A stretch of 64,000 nucleotides of DNA from Heterodera schachtii (lineage: Eukaryota; Nematoda; Chromadorea; Rhabditida; Heteroderidae): contig SIJG01000030.1 of the NCBI GenBank assembly GCA_023374025.1, positions 1,153,373-1,217,372 on the forward strand. Direction: 5' to 3'. The notes beneath the pieces were generated by a model. That model saw nothing but the letters and a program-made list of their open reading frames with translations. It did not search any database and was not told the origin of the DNA. Both the position numbers and the translations under genes were made by a program. Shown piece by piece: positions 25,166-36,857 of this stretch (within the stretch, counting starts at the first letter, position 1; each line of letters starts with the position of its first letter).

Positions 25166-26589
25166 TTAAAAATTCAAAAATTAAGATACCTTTAAAAAAT
25201 CCACCTTGTTTATGTCAATTAATTTAATGAATTTATATTAAATTGGTTTTAGTTATAAAAATCATCCAAAAATCGTATGGTGAAGTTTATTATTATAATT
25301 AATACGAAAAATTGTATTTTCATCAAGCTCCGTATAAGACAAATTTAAAATAAATGCGTAGTGATATCAGCGAAAATTACCAAGGTAATTCATTTAGATT
25401 GTGTTTATTTAATGTTTTCAAAAAATATGTACGTATATATAGACAATTAATATCGCAGTTGTTTGCGATAGAACGGATTTCATGACTTAAAAAATAATAA
25501 TTTTTAAATGAAACCAAAAAATGTTATTGATTTATTTTGTTTGACAAGTCAATAATTTAAATCTCACCATTAATCAAACCAATAAGGTATTGAATGATTA
25601 TCATTACATCATTAATTTATATTCTACTGATGCCGAGATTGTACATTCTTTAATAGGCAAATAAATTAGTAATTTAAAAATATTTTTTAAAAGTTATGAA
25701 GAAGAAATATCCGAATATAACGGATTTTATTTAAAAAGAAGAAACGCGAATTCTTTAATGAATATTTGCAAGAAAAAACTCATGGATGTTGAAAGATGCT
25801 ATAATATACACTAAAATTTCTAACTCAGTGCCAAAAACTTTCTCCGTCAAAAATTCAATTGAACCATCGGCAATAGACCGGGAAATCTCCTGTAAAATGT
25901 TTATTATTTCAAATAATATGTAGACATTAATGTAGCATCAACAATTCTGGATAATACAGGGCCATCATCTTCATTACTTATTTAAAAACACATATAGCAT
26001 AAACTTAATAATTAACACATTTAATTATGTATTTTATATATTTTGTATAGCGAAATAATAACAAAATGAAAAGATACAAATGTTATTTGTAAAAAATATA
26101 TAGCCTATGAATTAAGAATATAAATAAAACTAGGCGTCACGGTAGATGGCTGCGCTGTTTAAATGTCGGGTAGGTAGGCCACAAACGGCGTAGATGCGTC
26201 AGGTTGTTCGAGCAGCAGCCGGGTTGGTAGTGCAGTAGCAGCTCATGCGCAGATGCATGACTGGTTGTTCGTGCAGCAGCAGCTACCGGTAACTGCTGAG
26301 CCTAGCCGTTAATTTGGCACGGGGGCTTCGCAACGGTATATGCATGTCCTCCGGATAAATGGATCTTCTGGCTGGGCAGTAGCAGTTACCGGAAGATTTA
26401 TGGGATTTTATAACGCGCAGTTGACCGGTAGGCTTCGCGAGGGCGCATTTTAAAAAAATATTAGCAAAAGGAAATTGATAATTTATAGTAATTTAAAATA
26501 TTATTTTTTAAATATGAGTGTTTTCCTGGGTTGGGGCTGCCGCCCCCCCCCCCCCCCCACCCCCCCCCCCGCTACGCACCCCCCCCCCC

Positions 26590-27500
26590 GGTGCGCGCCG
26601 CCCGTACGGCTCGTGGTAAAGGGCCAGGTTCGTATTGACTCGGTACACTCGCTCGTCGCTACGCTTCGCTCCGCTCCTCACTCGCGCACCTCGAGGGGCA
26701 GGGCGCTTCGCGCCCGCCCCTTGTCGTGCAGTAATAAGAACGAAATATGGTTCCCCGTCCCTATTTTATAGAGGACGCTTCGCACCCCCCCCCCCCCCCC
26801 GCCCCCCCCCCCCATTTTATGGCGGACGCTTCGCGCCACCCCACCCCCCCCCCCCCCCCCCCCCCCCCGCTTTACGGAGGGCGCCCCGCGCCACCCCCGC
26901 CCCCACCCCCCCCCAACCCCCCCCCCCCCCCACTACGCACCCCCACCCCCGGTGCGCCGCCCGTACGGCTCGTGATAAAGGGCCAGGTTCGTATTGACTC
27001 GGTACACTCGCTCGTCGCTACGCTTCGCTCCGCTCCTCACTCGCGCACCTCGAGGGGCAGGGCGCTTCGCGCCCGCCCCTTGTCGTGCAGTAATAAGAAC
27101 GAAATATGGTTCCCCGTCCCTATTTTATAGAGGACGCTTCGCACCCCCCCCCCCCCCCCCCCCCCCCCCTTTTACGGAGGGTGCTTCGCGCCACCCCACC
27201 CCCCTCCCCCCCGCCCCCCATTTTACGGCGGGCGCTTCGCGCCACCCCCGCCCCCACCCCCCCCCCCCCCCCCCCCCCCCCCCCGCTACGCACCCCCCCC
27301 CCCCGGTGCGCCGCCCGTACGGCTCGTGGTAAAGGGCCAGGTTCGTATTGACTCGGTACACTCGCTCGTCGCTACGCTTCGCTCCGCTCCTCACTCGCGC
27401 ACCTCGAGGGGCAGGGCGCTTCGCGCCCGCCCCTTGTCGTGCAGTAATAAGAACGAAATATGGTTCCCCGTCCCTATTTTATAGAGGACGCTTCGCCCCC
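26590..27500 (+). repeat. Three ~355-bp tandem units with conserved core
   Basis: The core from GCCGCCCGTACGGCTCGTG through CTATTTTATAGAGGACGC occurs at about 26590-26790, 26950-27145 and 27304-27500, spaced 358 and 354 bp, with almost no base changes within the cores. Between the cores lie poly-C tracts of varying length and short units containing GGGCGCTTCGCGCC. Frames through the region are Pro/Ala/Arg-rich only because of the poly-C and differ between cores, so no gene is called. Confidence 0.85.
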
Positions 27501-27860
27501 CCCCCCCCCCCCCCCCCAGTTTCCGGAGGGCGCGCCGCCCCACCCCCCCCCCCCCCCCCGCCCCCGCTTTACGGAGGGCGCTTCGCGCCACCCGCCCCCG
27601 CTTTACGGAGGGCGCTTCGCGCCACCCCCCCCCCCCCCGCCCCCCCCCGCTTTCCGGCGGGCGCTTCGCGCCAACCCCCCCCTCCCCGCCCCCCCCCCCG
27701 CTTTACGGAGGGCGCTTCGCGCCACCCCCGCCCCCACCCCCCCCCCGCCCGCTTTACGGAGGGCGCTTCGCGCAACCCCCTCCCCCCCCCCCCCCCGCGC
27801 CCCCCCCCCCCCCCCCCCGCTTTACGGAGGGCGCTTTGCGCCACCCCCCCCCCCCCCGCG
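27160..27860 (+). repeat. Short hairpin units in poly-C tracts
   Basis: About eight copies of CTTTACGGAGGGCGCTTCGC followed by GCC(A)CCC, separated by poly-C runs of roughly 8 to 30 bases. Each unit contains an inverted repeat GGCGC-TTC-GCGCC with a three-base TTC loop. One copy has TTTGC in place of TTCGC. The lengths of the long C runs should be treated with caution, since sequencing and assembly of such runs is unreliable. Confidence 0.8.
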
Positions 27861-27884
27861 CCCCCCCCCCCACAACCAAAAATT

Positions 27885-28180
27885 TTGTCGACACTTTGTC
27901 CGCTGGGTAGACACTTTGTCCGGTATGTCTACGCTTTGTCACGTTTGGCCATAACTTCCGCGCGCCGCAATCCCGCACTTTGAAATAAATGTGTTAATAT
28001 GCCCCCGCCCTCTACTCTCATAAACTGTAATGCGAATGGATGCGCCTCAACGCTGAGCGGGCCGAATCCCGGATTTGGGCCAAAACAAACCGAAATTTGG
28101 CCATAACTTCTGAAGAACTTGACCAAAAAAAAAAATTCGGCCACCATTGTGATCGGCGCCCCCTCCTACCCCTGAATCGA
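27885..28180. repeat. GC-rich unit with internal short repeats
   Basis: Contains three related words GACACTTTGTCCG / TAGACACTTTGTCCG / TCTACGCTTTGTCACG at 27889-27937 and two copies of TTTGGCCATAACTTC at about 27943 and 28095. No convincing gene. The minus-strand frame of 72 codons here is not recognised. The segment belongs to the candidate Helitron at 26130-28451. Confidence 0.5.
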
Positions 28181-28387
28181 CTATGCAAACGCCGCAAAAA
28201 ACAAATTTTTATTTTTTAAAATTTAAATTTCTTAGGCTTAAAATCCGTTCAATCCCGATTTTCTCGAAAAAAATGCCTTGTCACAATTTATTTCACACGA
28301 GCCATTCTGTGGCAAATTTTGCGGGCTTTCAAACGCGCCCGGTCTCGCGGCGAGCAGTTGCGATTTCAATGGGTGCCAGACGGGGAA

Positions 28388-28452
28388 CGGAAATTCCCCC
28401 CGGTCGCATTATATATAGATAAAAATTCCCCCCGGTCGCATTATATATAGAT
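28388..28452 (-). repeat. Tandem duplicate of the candidate Helitron 5' end
   Basis: The sequence ATTCCCCCCGGTCGCATTAT followed by ATATAGAT occurs twice in direct tandem, ending at 28420 and 28452. On the minus strand each copy reads A|TCTATATATAATGCGACC, so two potential 5' termini lie 32 bp apart. Confidence 0.8.
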
Positions 28453-29127
28453 AATGCCTATCACATAAAAAAATCATTTCCCTCTTCTTCACGCGATATA
28501 TAAATTTGTAAAAATAAAAATAGATAAAATTAAAAATGTACTAATTATTACATGCGTAAAAAATTAATTGATATATGCAACAATTTTTTTACAGGAATAA
28601 AATCTTTTATTAAGAGGAAAATTTTAAGCCAGATATAAACGATTTTGATAACTATGAAGATCTCATTAAAATAATAATTAAACCACGGGTTTGAAAGTCC
28701 CGAGTATGTAACGAGAACGAGTAAAATATAATATTAAAAAAATTCAAGAATTATCCAAATGCCGAGCATTCTCTAAATTTATAGATTCTTGGTTATTAGA
28801 AAACCGAGCAATAAAGTCGCCCAAAATGTGTTTGGAAGAATGAGACAATTGAAATAATTGAATAATAAGAAAATTCAAAAAATTCAAAAATTAAAACGAT
28901 AAAAAGAGAAAATAAAATGAAAATGACTAATGACTAATGAATTGAATATTTACTTTCTTTTCAGTTGTTTTTAAAGAATAATAAAATTTAAAAAATCAAA
29001 AAGAAGTAACTAAATTAGTTTTAAAAAATCAGGTCCTTAAAAAAGATGTAATAAAATTTATTTAAGTTAAAAGTTAAAAATATTTTCAATACGAGCATCT
29101 AGATACAAAATACATAAAAGTGATAAT
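28453..29127. other. AT-rich DNA without a recognisable gene
   Basis: Low-complexity AT-rich sequence. Nothing was recognised apart from the MITE-like element that follows. Confidence 0.5.
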
Positions 29128-29704
29128 TAGAGCTGCGATTTTTAGTGATTTAACTTATTTTTTGCTCAGTTGTTTTGAAGAAAAAAGCTCAAAAAACGCC
29201 TTACTGCGTCTATATTTTTCGATTTGTATCTCACTATCGGTTACTAGAATCACTATTTTGGCGCTTCGTAACTAAAATAGTGAAAATTCACTACTTTGGC
29301 GTTTTGTCACTATTTCGGCATTTTTTGGAAAATTCCTTAACAAAAATGCAATAAAAACGAAAAAAAAAACACCCCTAAGAATTGACAAAAATTTTTCAAA
29401 ATAAATCCCTAAGAATTTGAAAATTTCATCAAAAATTCATCCCTCAAATTTTTTTCTTGGCAAAATTTTTGGTTTAAAAAATGTCAATTTTTGCTAAGAA
29501 AATATTAGGAAGGAAATGTACACCTCATTTGCAACTGTAAACAGTGAATAAAAATTATTTTTGTTCAATTTTTGGCTGAAAATTATGTCACTAAAACGTC
29601 ACTATTTCGGACTTTTTTCACTATTTTGTCACTATTTTGGCATTTTTACTAACTATTTTAGTTAACTATTTTGAGATTTTTCGTCACTAAAACTCGCAGA
29701 AATA
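29128..29704. mobile_element. MITE-like element with word-iterating interior
   Basis: The left end TAGAGCTGCGATTTTTAGTG and the reverse complement of the right end, TATTTCTGCGAGTTTTAGTG, form imperfect terminal inverted repeats sharing CTGCGA-TTTTAGTG. The interior repeats CACTATTTCGGCATTTT-like words in both orientations near the two ends. The left terminus TAGAG fits the hAT YARNG rule; the right one is degraded. The flanking eight bases do not match, so target duplication is lost or the ends are slightly misplaced. No transposase frame. Length about 577 bp. Confidence 0.55.
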
Positions 29705-29709
29705 TAATT

Positions 29710-32700
29710 TAATTTTATAAATGCTATGAACAATAAATAAAATTTAAATTAATATGTAAAAAACTAATCAACCAAAATTTTTTATAGTCATAATAAATTC
29801 AAAAAATAAATTAATCAATTAACATTAAACTAAACTGCGATTTGATTTAATATATAATAGAAACTCCTTCCACAACATAATATTTTCTCTGAATAAAAAA
29901 AAATATTTCCAATGATTTGAAACAGAAAAAGACAGTGCTTATATCTGTTACAATTACTATGAAAATTATGCTTGTTATATTTAGATAGGTTAACCAAAAT
30001 TTATTAATGGAGCTAAAAATTTATTTAAAAAAAAATCAATTTAACTTTTTTAATATGCAAAATTATTACTTTTCATATCAAGAATAAAAAGACAAAAGAT
30101 TCTGTTAAAACGGAGAAAAATAAATTTTTCGTAGTTTAAAAAATACTGACTTAAAAGATTTTGAAAATAAATGACATTAAATATTATATTGTAAAACTAG
30201 AAGGGCAAAATTCATGAGATGTAAAAGTCATTCACTATTGTGCAAGAAAAATATTAATTATAATTAAAAGGTTTATTATAATAGAATAAAACAAATTAGG
30301 TTAATCGAGTCACTATTTCGTAATTCTCTTTTTAATGAATATTTGAAAATAAAATGAAAGATTAAAATAAAAGTGAATCTAAAATATTTAAGAGAGAATA
30401 AGTTATTCAATAAATGTTAATTAAATAAAAAAAGTTAAAAAAGAATTAAATGAGCAATTATTAAAATTATAATGTTCTAAAAAGCAAAATTTTACAAAAA
30501 TTCAAATTTTCACATAATTTTTATAAACATGAGTTATCAATGACTAAATGAAAAAAATTATCTTTAATGGAATTATTCAAAAAATCTTTGGTGAAATAAT
30601 TAGACATAATATTGAGTAATGAGTTAAATCGATAAAATTCCTATAAAAATTGTTAAAATTATAGAATTCCTCATTTGAAAATTAATTGAAAAAATGTCAT
30701 AATATACTGATAAAAGGAAAGTAGTGATTTACTTGCGTTCGTTACTTGTATAAAAAAGAATTAAATTCATTAATTTTAACTATTAAAAATTATGTATTTG
30801 ATATAAATAATTGTTCTAGTATATATTATATACTTCGAAATAATAATTTCAAATCTAACATATAAATTCGGAAAGCTGGTTTATTCAACATGTACATGGA
30901 CTCATTTATAAAAATAAAAGCATGGGCAAGGAATTAATTAGATAATTTTTTGAAAATAAACTAATTTGTATTAATAATTAATGAAAAAAATGGAAAATCG
31001 TATAATAAAAGAAAAGGTTAATTAAAGAATTAAATAAATAAAGTAGAACCCATTAATTGTATAAAATACAAAATTAAAATTATTAAAATGATAGGGTGAA
31101 CAATATTAAAATAAAAGATAGTCAAATAAGTCATAAAAATTAATGCAGAAGCATTTAAAAATTTACATTTTCATTAATATATACTATAAAAAACGGTAAT
31201 TATATATATTTTTTTTAGTAAGAAAATTAATATAAATTGACATTGAGACAATGTCTTTTGATTTAAAGCAAATAAAGATTGCTTGCTAAAAATATGAAAT
31301 TATTAATAAATCATTTAAAGAAAACAACGACATGTTTATCATAATTAAAAACTAATTTAGCTGCTAAATTAAAAAAAATTGATATTATTGTCTTAAAGAT
31401 TTAAGAACATCAGAGGTCTTAAAACGTCGCAAATTTTATTCCAAAATAACCCAATTTTATTTAAAAATTTGTCATTCATTTATGTATTGCTTACAGAAGT
31501 ATAAAAAAATAAACATATAGAATAAATTTATAATAAAAAAAACAATACAATATATAACATAATTTTGATTAAATAATTAAATATTTATAAAATTAAAAAT
31601 AACAACAACAAAAGAAACTTAAATTCTAATAAAATCGATTACATAATGGTCCTTAGTGATATAACTTATGCGACGAATAACGGCGCGAAGTATAATATTG
31701 ATTTGTAAAATAAAATGATATTAATTATTTGCTTTAATAAATTAAAGCATTCAAAATATTATCATTTAAAAAAATTCTTTACTCAAGAAATATTTATACT
31801 ATTAGATTATGAAATTTTTAAAAGGTTGAAATAATTAAAAAAATTTAAGATACTGATAATTTATTTTAAAATTATTTAATAAAATAATATTCATGAGTGA
31901 ATTGAACCAAGAAAACATACAATATTTTAAATATTCGAAAAATTTTTCAAAGAAGCAAGTCCGTCGATTTCCCAACAAAAAAAATTTACAAACAAGAAAT
32001 TAAAAAATAAAATTTAATTTAAATTATGATTAAAAAACTATTATAAAACTGTATTTATAATTAATTAAAAGTTCATAAAATATTAATAAAAAAAAAAAAT
32101 TCGTATATAAATTAATAAAATAATTAACAATGATCAATATTATTTCTTTATTTGAAATCTAAGAAATTTAAAATTCATTAAAAACTCTTTAAGAAATTCT
32201 CAAAAATTAAATAAAAGACGACAGAAAAAAAGTAAAATAAACTAACATTTGTGAAATTATAATAATAAAAAAACGTATTAAGGTTTCTGTGGTTAAATAA
32301 AAAGCAAATATTAAAGTAATTTTTGAGCTTCAAAAAGCATTGAACATTACAACAATTTTAATAAGCAAGTAAAACTTAATTTTCATAAGTCAATAATTTC
32401 TGTGAAAGGATAAAATATTTTATTCACTAAAATATTGAAAAATTATTCTTAATCTATTATTAAAATTTATAAAAATATCAAAATAACTTAATTTACTTCA
32501 ACAAAACAGGATGGATTGTTGATTAGCCATCTACGCCAACAAGAATAAAATTGAATAAGATTAATAAAACACACAAATGTAATAAATGATTTAGCTTTAA
32601 AATTCAAAAAATATTACACAAAAAAATAAATTAATAAATGAAAATGCATTTGGTTTATCAAATATAATATTTTTTCTGATTCACGTGAATCAATTTGATT

Positions 32701-35700
32701 AAAAATGATTTTTCTGAGCAAGAGTACCTAAACGAATTTTCAAATGCAGAAAGCATTTGTTGTAATATAACGGAACCATAAAAAAAATAAGTTCAAATTA
32801 TTGAAAAATAATCTTAACAATACCAAAATTATGCCTAAATAACCAGATGATTAACATGAAAAATATTTACCTATCCAATAGAAATTAATTTTTAGTATAA
32901 CCAATTATACACATGAGCAAAAGTTATTTATTGTGATGCTTAATTAAACTTTTTTTTATATTCATAATTAAAGCATAAATTTAGTGCAAGTTTATTTTAG
33001 ATTTAACAATTGAACAAAAAATAAATCTAAAAAATAAGAATATAACACAAGCTTGCCAACGAACCATGCCAAACGTCAAGTCCTTTGGACCGACCTTAAC
33101 AAATATTTAATAAAAAGTACAATAAATCAGCTATTTATTATTTATAAGTTTAGTTTAACCAATATTTAAAAAATACCGATTAATTAAAATAAATAAATCT
33201 TTAAAATTGAAAAAGGCATAAGCAATAAGAATGAAGAGCCATTTGAGCATCTATTGGTATTTTTAAAAAATAATTATCAAATAAAAAATGAAAATATAAA
33301 AAATCCTTTCATTAGTTACTTTAGTAAAAAAATACATAAATTGATTATTGGTTTTAAATAATCAAAGAATTCATATATTTAATTAACATGTAATAATAAT
33401 TTCGAAATCATTTGGACAATAAACAAAATAGAAGTAATGCTTATATTAAAATGATTAAATATATTTATTTAAATCATTATTTTAACCAAAAAAATGTCAC
33501 AAAAGCGCAAGATGCATTTCAGTAAGTTTTTGCAGCTTTTTTCACGCTTTTTACAAAAAAATAATACTTTTATAATTTTCATGGGTCAATTGGTTTTAGG
33601 CCTATATCGCTCGAACTCGAAAAGAAAGTCAAAACTGTATCTCATACACCGATTAAAATTTTAACTAATTAAGTGTAATTGTATTAATTATGAATATTTA
33701 TTGAAAAGTTGAAGTTATCAGTTAGTAATCAAAACATTCATATTGAATATTTTTTGGGTCGATTCAAATTTTTTTTATTATTTTATATTTTTTCATGCAT
33801 AAATCTATAAATTTAATTGCAGCTTACATTTTTTAAATATAAAATTAAAAAAAAGATATTGCTAAAAAGATTATAATTTAATCTGATTAAACTATTTATT
33901 TTTCGTAAACAACCGATATATACTGTTCGAAAATAATTTTTTTTAATATCAATCACAATTAAATTAACATTTTTAATTTAAATTATTGTTTTTGTAATAT
34001 TTATTATTATACTAATTTGCCTAATTGAATTCCAGTTGAATTCATCTACATTATTTCATTATAATAAAATTTTTAAAGACAATAACTTTTTTTTTAAAAA
34101 CAAAGTTTGCCATAATTAATAAAATTTGTAATCTTGTAATGAAGATAAAACAAAATAAACGAAATTGACAATTTTGCATGAAAAATTATATGAAATTACA
34201 TATTTGAACAAAAAAATTAACTGAAAGCAATTTAATTTGTTTTAAAATCTTTATTTAAAATCAAAAAATAATTTACCTTAATACAAAAATAAGTAATATA
34301 ATAATGAACATTTTTTAATGAAATTTGTCAACTATCGAATTTCGCGAGCTGTTTACCAAATCAAAGAGCTGGATTGAATAAAATTAATAAATATAATTTA
34401 ATTTATGAATTTACATAAAATTAATAAAATGTAAACATATTTCCCAAGTATATTTTAAATAATATAAATTTTCAAAAGCAGAAAAAACTCAAATAAATGA
34501 GGAAAAGTTTCAATGGATAAAAGGAAAATATTAGAATATTAGCCCAAAATAGAACAAAGAATTTATCTAAAGAAAAAATAAGTGATAAAAATTTTTGCAT
34601 GTCAACGAACCAGAATGCAAGCAACAAGTCTTTTGCACGATTATTAACCAAATATGTAAAAGTGAATAATTAGTAGAGTAATAAAAATATTAAATATTAA
34701 AAGAAAAACATGAATCGATTGGAATAAAAATTTTTAATTTTAACTTTGAATTTCTCATATTAAAATTATTAAAACCCATATTCTTTTAAACACACAAAAT
34801 AATGCTTTACATGTACCTATCTCAAAATAAATCACTCAAAGATTTTTGACTTCTAAAAATAACTGATTTTATACATTTGAGTGTTGGGTCATTTTTTCCG
34901 TGAAATTTAAAATAACATAAAATTAAAATCTTATTTATTAATAATTATCAAAAATTATTAAAGAAAATAAATCATTAAAAAAAATTAATTTCTTAGGAAG
35001 AAAACCCTCCTCTTTTTTATGAAATAATTATAATAAAAATCCTCAAATAAAGTTATGACAACAAAAATAAAATTTTTATTTTGTATAACATATAGTCCAA
35101 GTAAAAAATAAAATATATTCTCGTTGTAATATAAAACAAAATTTAAACAATGAACAAAAATTACATGAATAACAAATATGAAGAAAAGATTTTTAAAATA
35201 AAAATAAAAAACAAAAAATATAATTAAGCTTTACAATGTTAAATTCAGCAGCTGTTATGGTTCAAGCCCACAGGGAGAGAACATAATACTAACTAAATAT
35301 GGTTCATTATATAAATTAAAAAATTGCAAAAAATTTAATTATTCTTTTTAATACAATTCTTCAAATATATTTTCAAATAATTCTTGTGAAATACAATATA
35401 ATTCGGCAATAATATATAGCAAATAAAAATAAATAATTATTAATTCATTAAAAACATAATCATTTTAAAAGCATACGGTAATTGAATATAAATATAAAGC
35501 TCCAAGATAAATCAAATTTTACTTTTATTCAAAGAAAATTGAAGATATGATGTATTATCGAAAGGATTTATCGTTCAGTATCCCAATAAAATAATTAACT
35601 TTATCAAAGCATATATAAAATTATTGGAAAAAAGCTGCTGATCTAAAAATACCATAAAATTAATCAACAATAAATTTTTAGTAATTTATTGGGTGAACAA

Positions 35701-36310
35701 ATTATATTTCATCAGGAAAGAATGTACAAAATAGTGAATCACAAATTTAAAAATAGTTTATTCTAGAAATTAAAAGCAATGTATAAATAATACTTTATAT
35801 AAATGTGCTTATAACTGGATTATTTTAATTTTTAATCTATATTTTTTCTAGTCCAATATGTTGCCGCGTTGAATTAATATTTTGAACTACTTTAATGTAA
35901 TATTCCTTATATTAAGAATACATATTGTCATTTAATATATTACTACCAAAAATATTATTTAATAAAAAGAACAGTTAAAAGCAGCCGGAAGGGAAAAACT
36001 TATTTAATTAAATTCATTACACAAATTAAGCTCTTCTGAAATCGAATAAATTTTTAAATTGAACATAGCAACCAATTCAAATTTAAAAATATTTTTTGAG
36101 ATTGAAACAAGCATTAAAATTCAAAAAGAATTAACAAATGAAAATATTGAATTTTGACTATTCTCCGAAAAAAAAGAAGAAAAGTTTAAAAGAAAAAAAC
36201 TTTAAAGTTTAAATTGAAATAAACTCCAAAACTATCTGAAGAAAATATTTTATTTAAATTATTAGTTCAAAGGCAAGCAAAAAAATTGGGTTTTAAACTT
36301 ATTTCAACTG
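29710..36310. other. AT-rich DNA without a gene; diverged repeats
   Basis: No open frame of note. Small landmarks: about 33050-33120 and 34590-34690 share GTCAACGAACCA(G)AATGC-like words with 24795-24830, suggesting another old repeat family. About 33590-33650 (GGCCTATATCGCTCGAACTC) is less AT-rich but not protein-like. About 31640-31690 contains CGACGAATAACGGCGCGAAG with no frame. The repeat at 34962-35130 is listed separately. Confidence 0.5.
34962..35130 (-). repeat. Dispersed repeat copy, inverted partner of 3520-3690
   Basis: Reverse-complement copy of the repeat at 3520-3690, with many single-base differences and small gaps. Confidence 0.6.
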
Positions 36311-36312
36311 GC

Positions 36313-36857
36313 TCACGGAAAATTGGACACCAATGGAAAAATGGACCCCAGAAAATTGGACACCATTTGATATAAAAATAAATAAATTAAAATAAATTAA
36401 ACAAAAATTTTAGTGTGGCCTAAAAGTTTTTATTTTAGTCTGCACCAGGGAAAGCACGAATTCCCATTTCCGACTTCCAAAAACTTCTACATAGGAATAC
36501 CGATTTCCAAAAAATTTTTGGGGCCTCGCAATGCCATCTTGGTTTGCACATAGCTATGTTTTTTATTTGCTTAATAAAATGGAAATAAATAATTGTAACA
36601 TTAGCAGAAGAAAGCCTTCATATCATGCATAACGAAAAAAGATTTCTTTTGATCGGGTTTCCTTTTTGCGCGTTTTTTGGCACATTGATCGACCATCGTA
36701 CCTGGAATGTCTGGTAATTGCCTTAATTCATTAATCTATTTATCCTTCACAAATTTTCAATCTCTTCACGGGTTTAAAAAAGTAATTTGGTGTCAATTTT
36801 TTCGTTGTCCAATTTCATTATGTGTCCAAAATGCCGACGGTGTCCAGGTTTCCGCTA
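36313..36857. mobile_element. MITE-like element with TGGACACC words
   Basis: The left end CGGAAAATTGGACACC (36316) and the reverse complement of the right end, CGGAAACCTGGACACC, match at 14 of 16 positions. The right terminus read inward is TAGCGG, which fits YARNG; the left is TCACGG, which does not. Words of the type AAATTGGACACC recur two to three times inside each end in inverted orientation. No matching 8-bp flanks and no coding frame. A degenerate relative, AGGAAATTGGATACCAATG, lies near 38009. Length about 545 bp. Confidence 0.55.

Larger units (their letters stand above)
26130..28451 (-). mobile_element. Candidate non-autonomous Helitron, GC-rich island
   Basis: A sharply bounded 2.3-kb GC-rich block. 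Read on the minus strand it starts A|TCTATATATAATGCGACC (5' end at 28451) and ends GACGCCTAG|T (3' end at 26130). Helitrons begin TC, end CTRR and insert between A and T without target duplication, and all three hold here. The starting segment is repeated in tandem 32 bp further in. No Rep/helicase frame is present, so it would be non-autonomous. The usual hairpin just upstream of CTRR is not clear, which weakens the call. The inside consists of three ~355-bp repeats, poly-C tracts and GC hairpins, described separately. Confidence 0.5.

Noticed and set aside
26475..27983. Several Pro/Ala/Arg-rich open frames on both strands
   Set aside because: They arise from poly-C and GC hairpin repeats, overlap in all frames, and are not kept in the same phase between repeat units.
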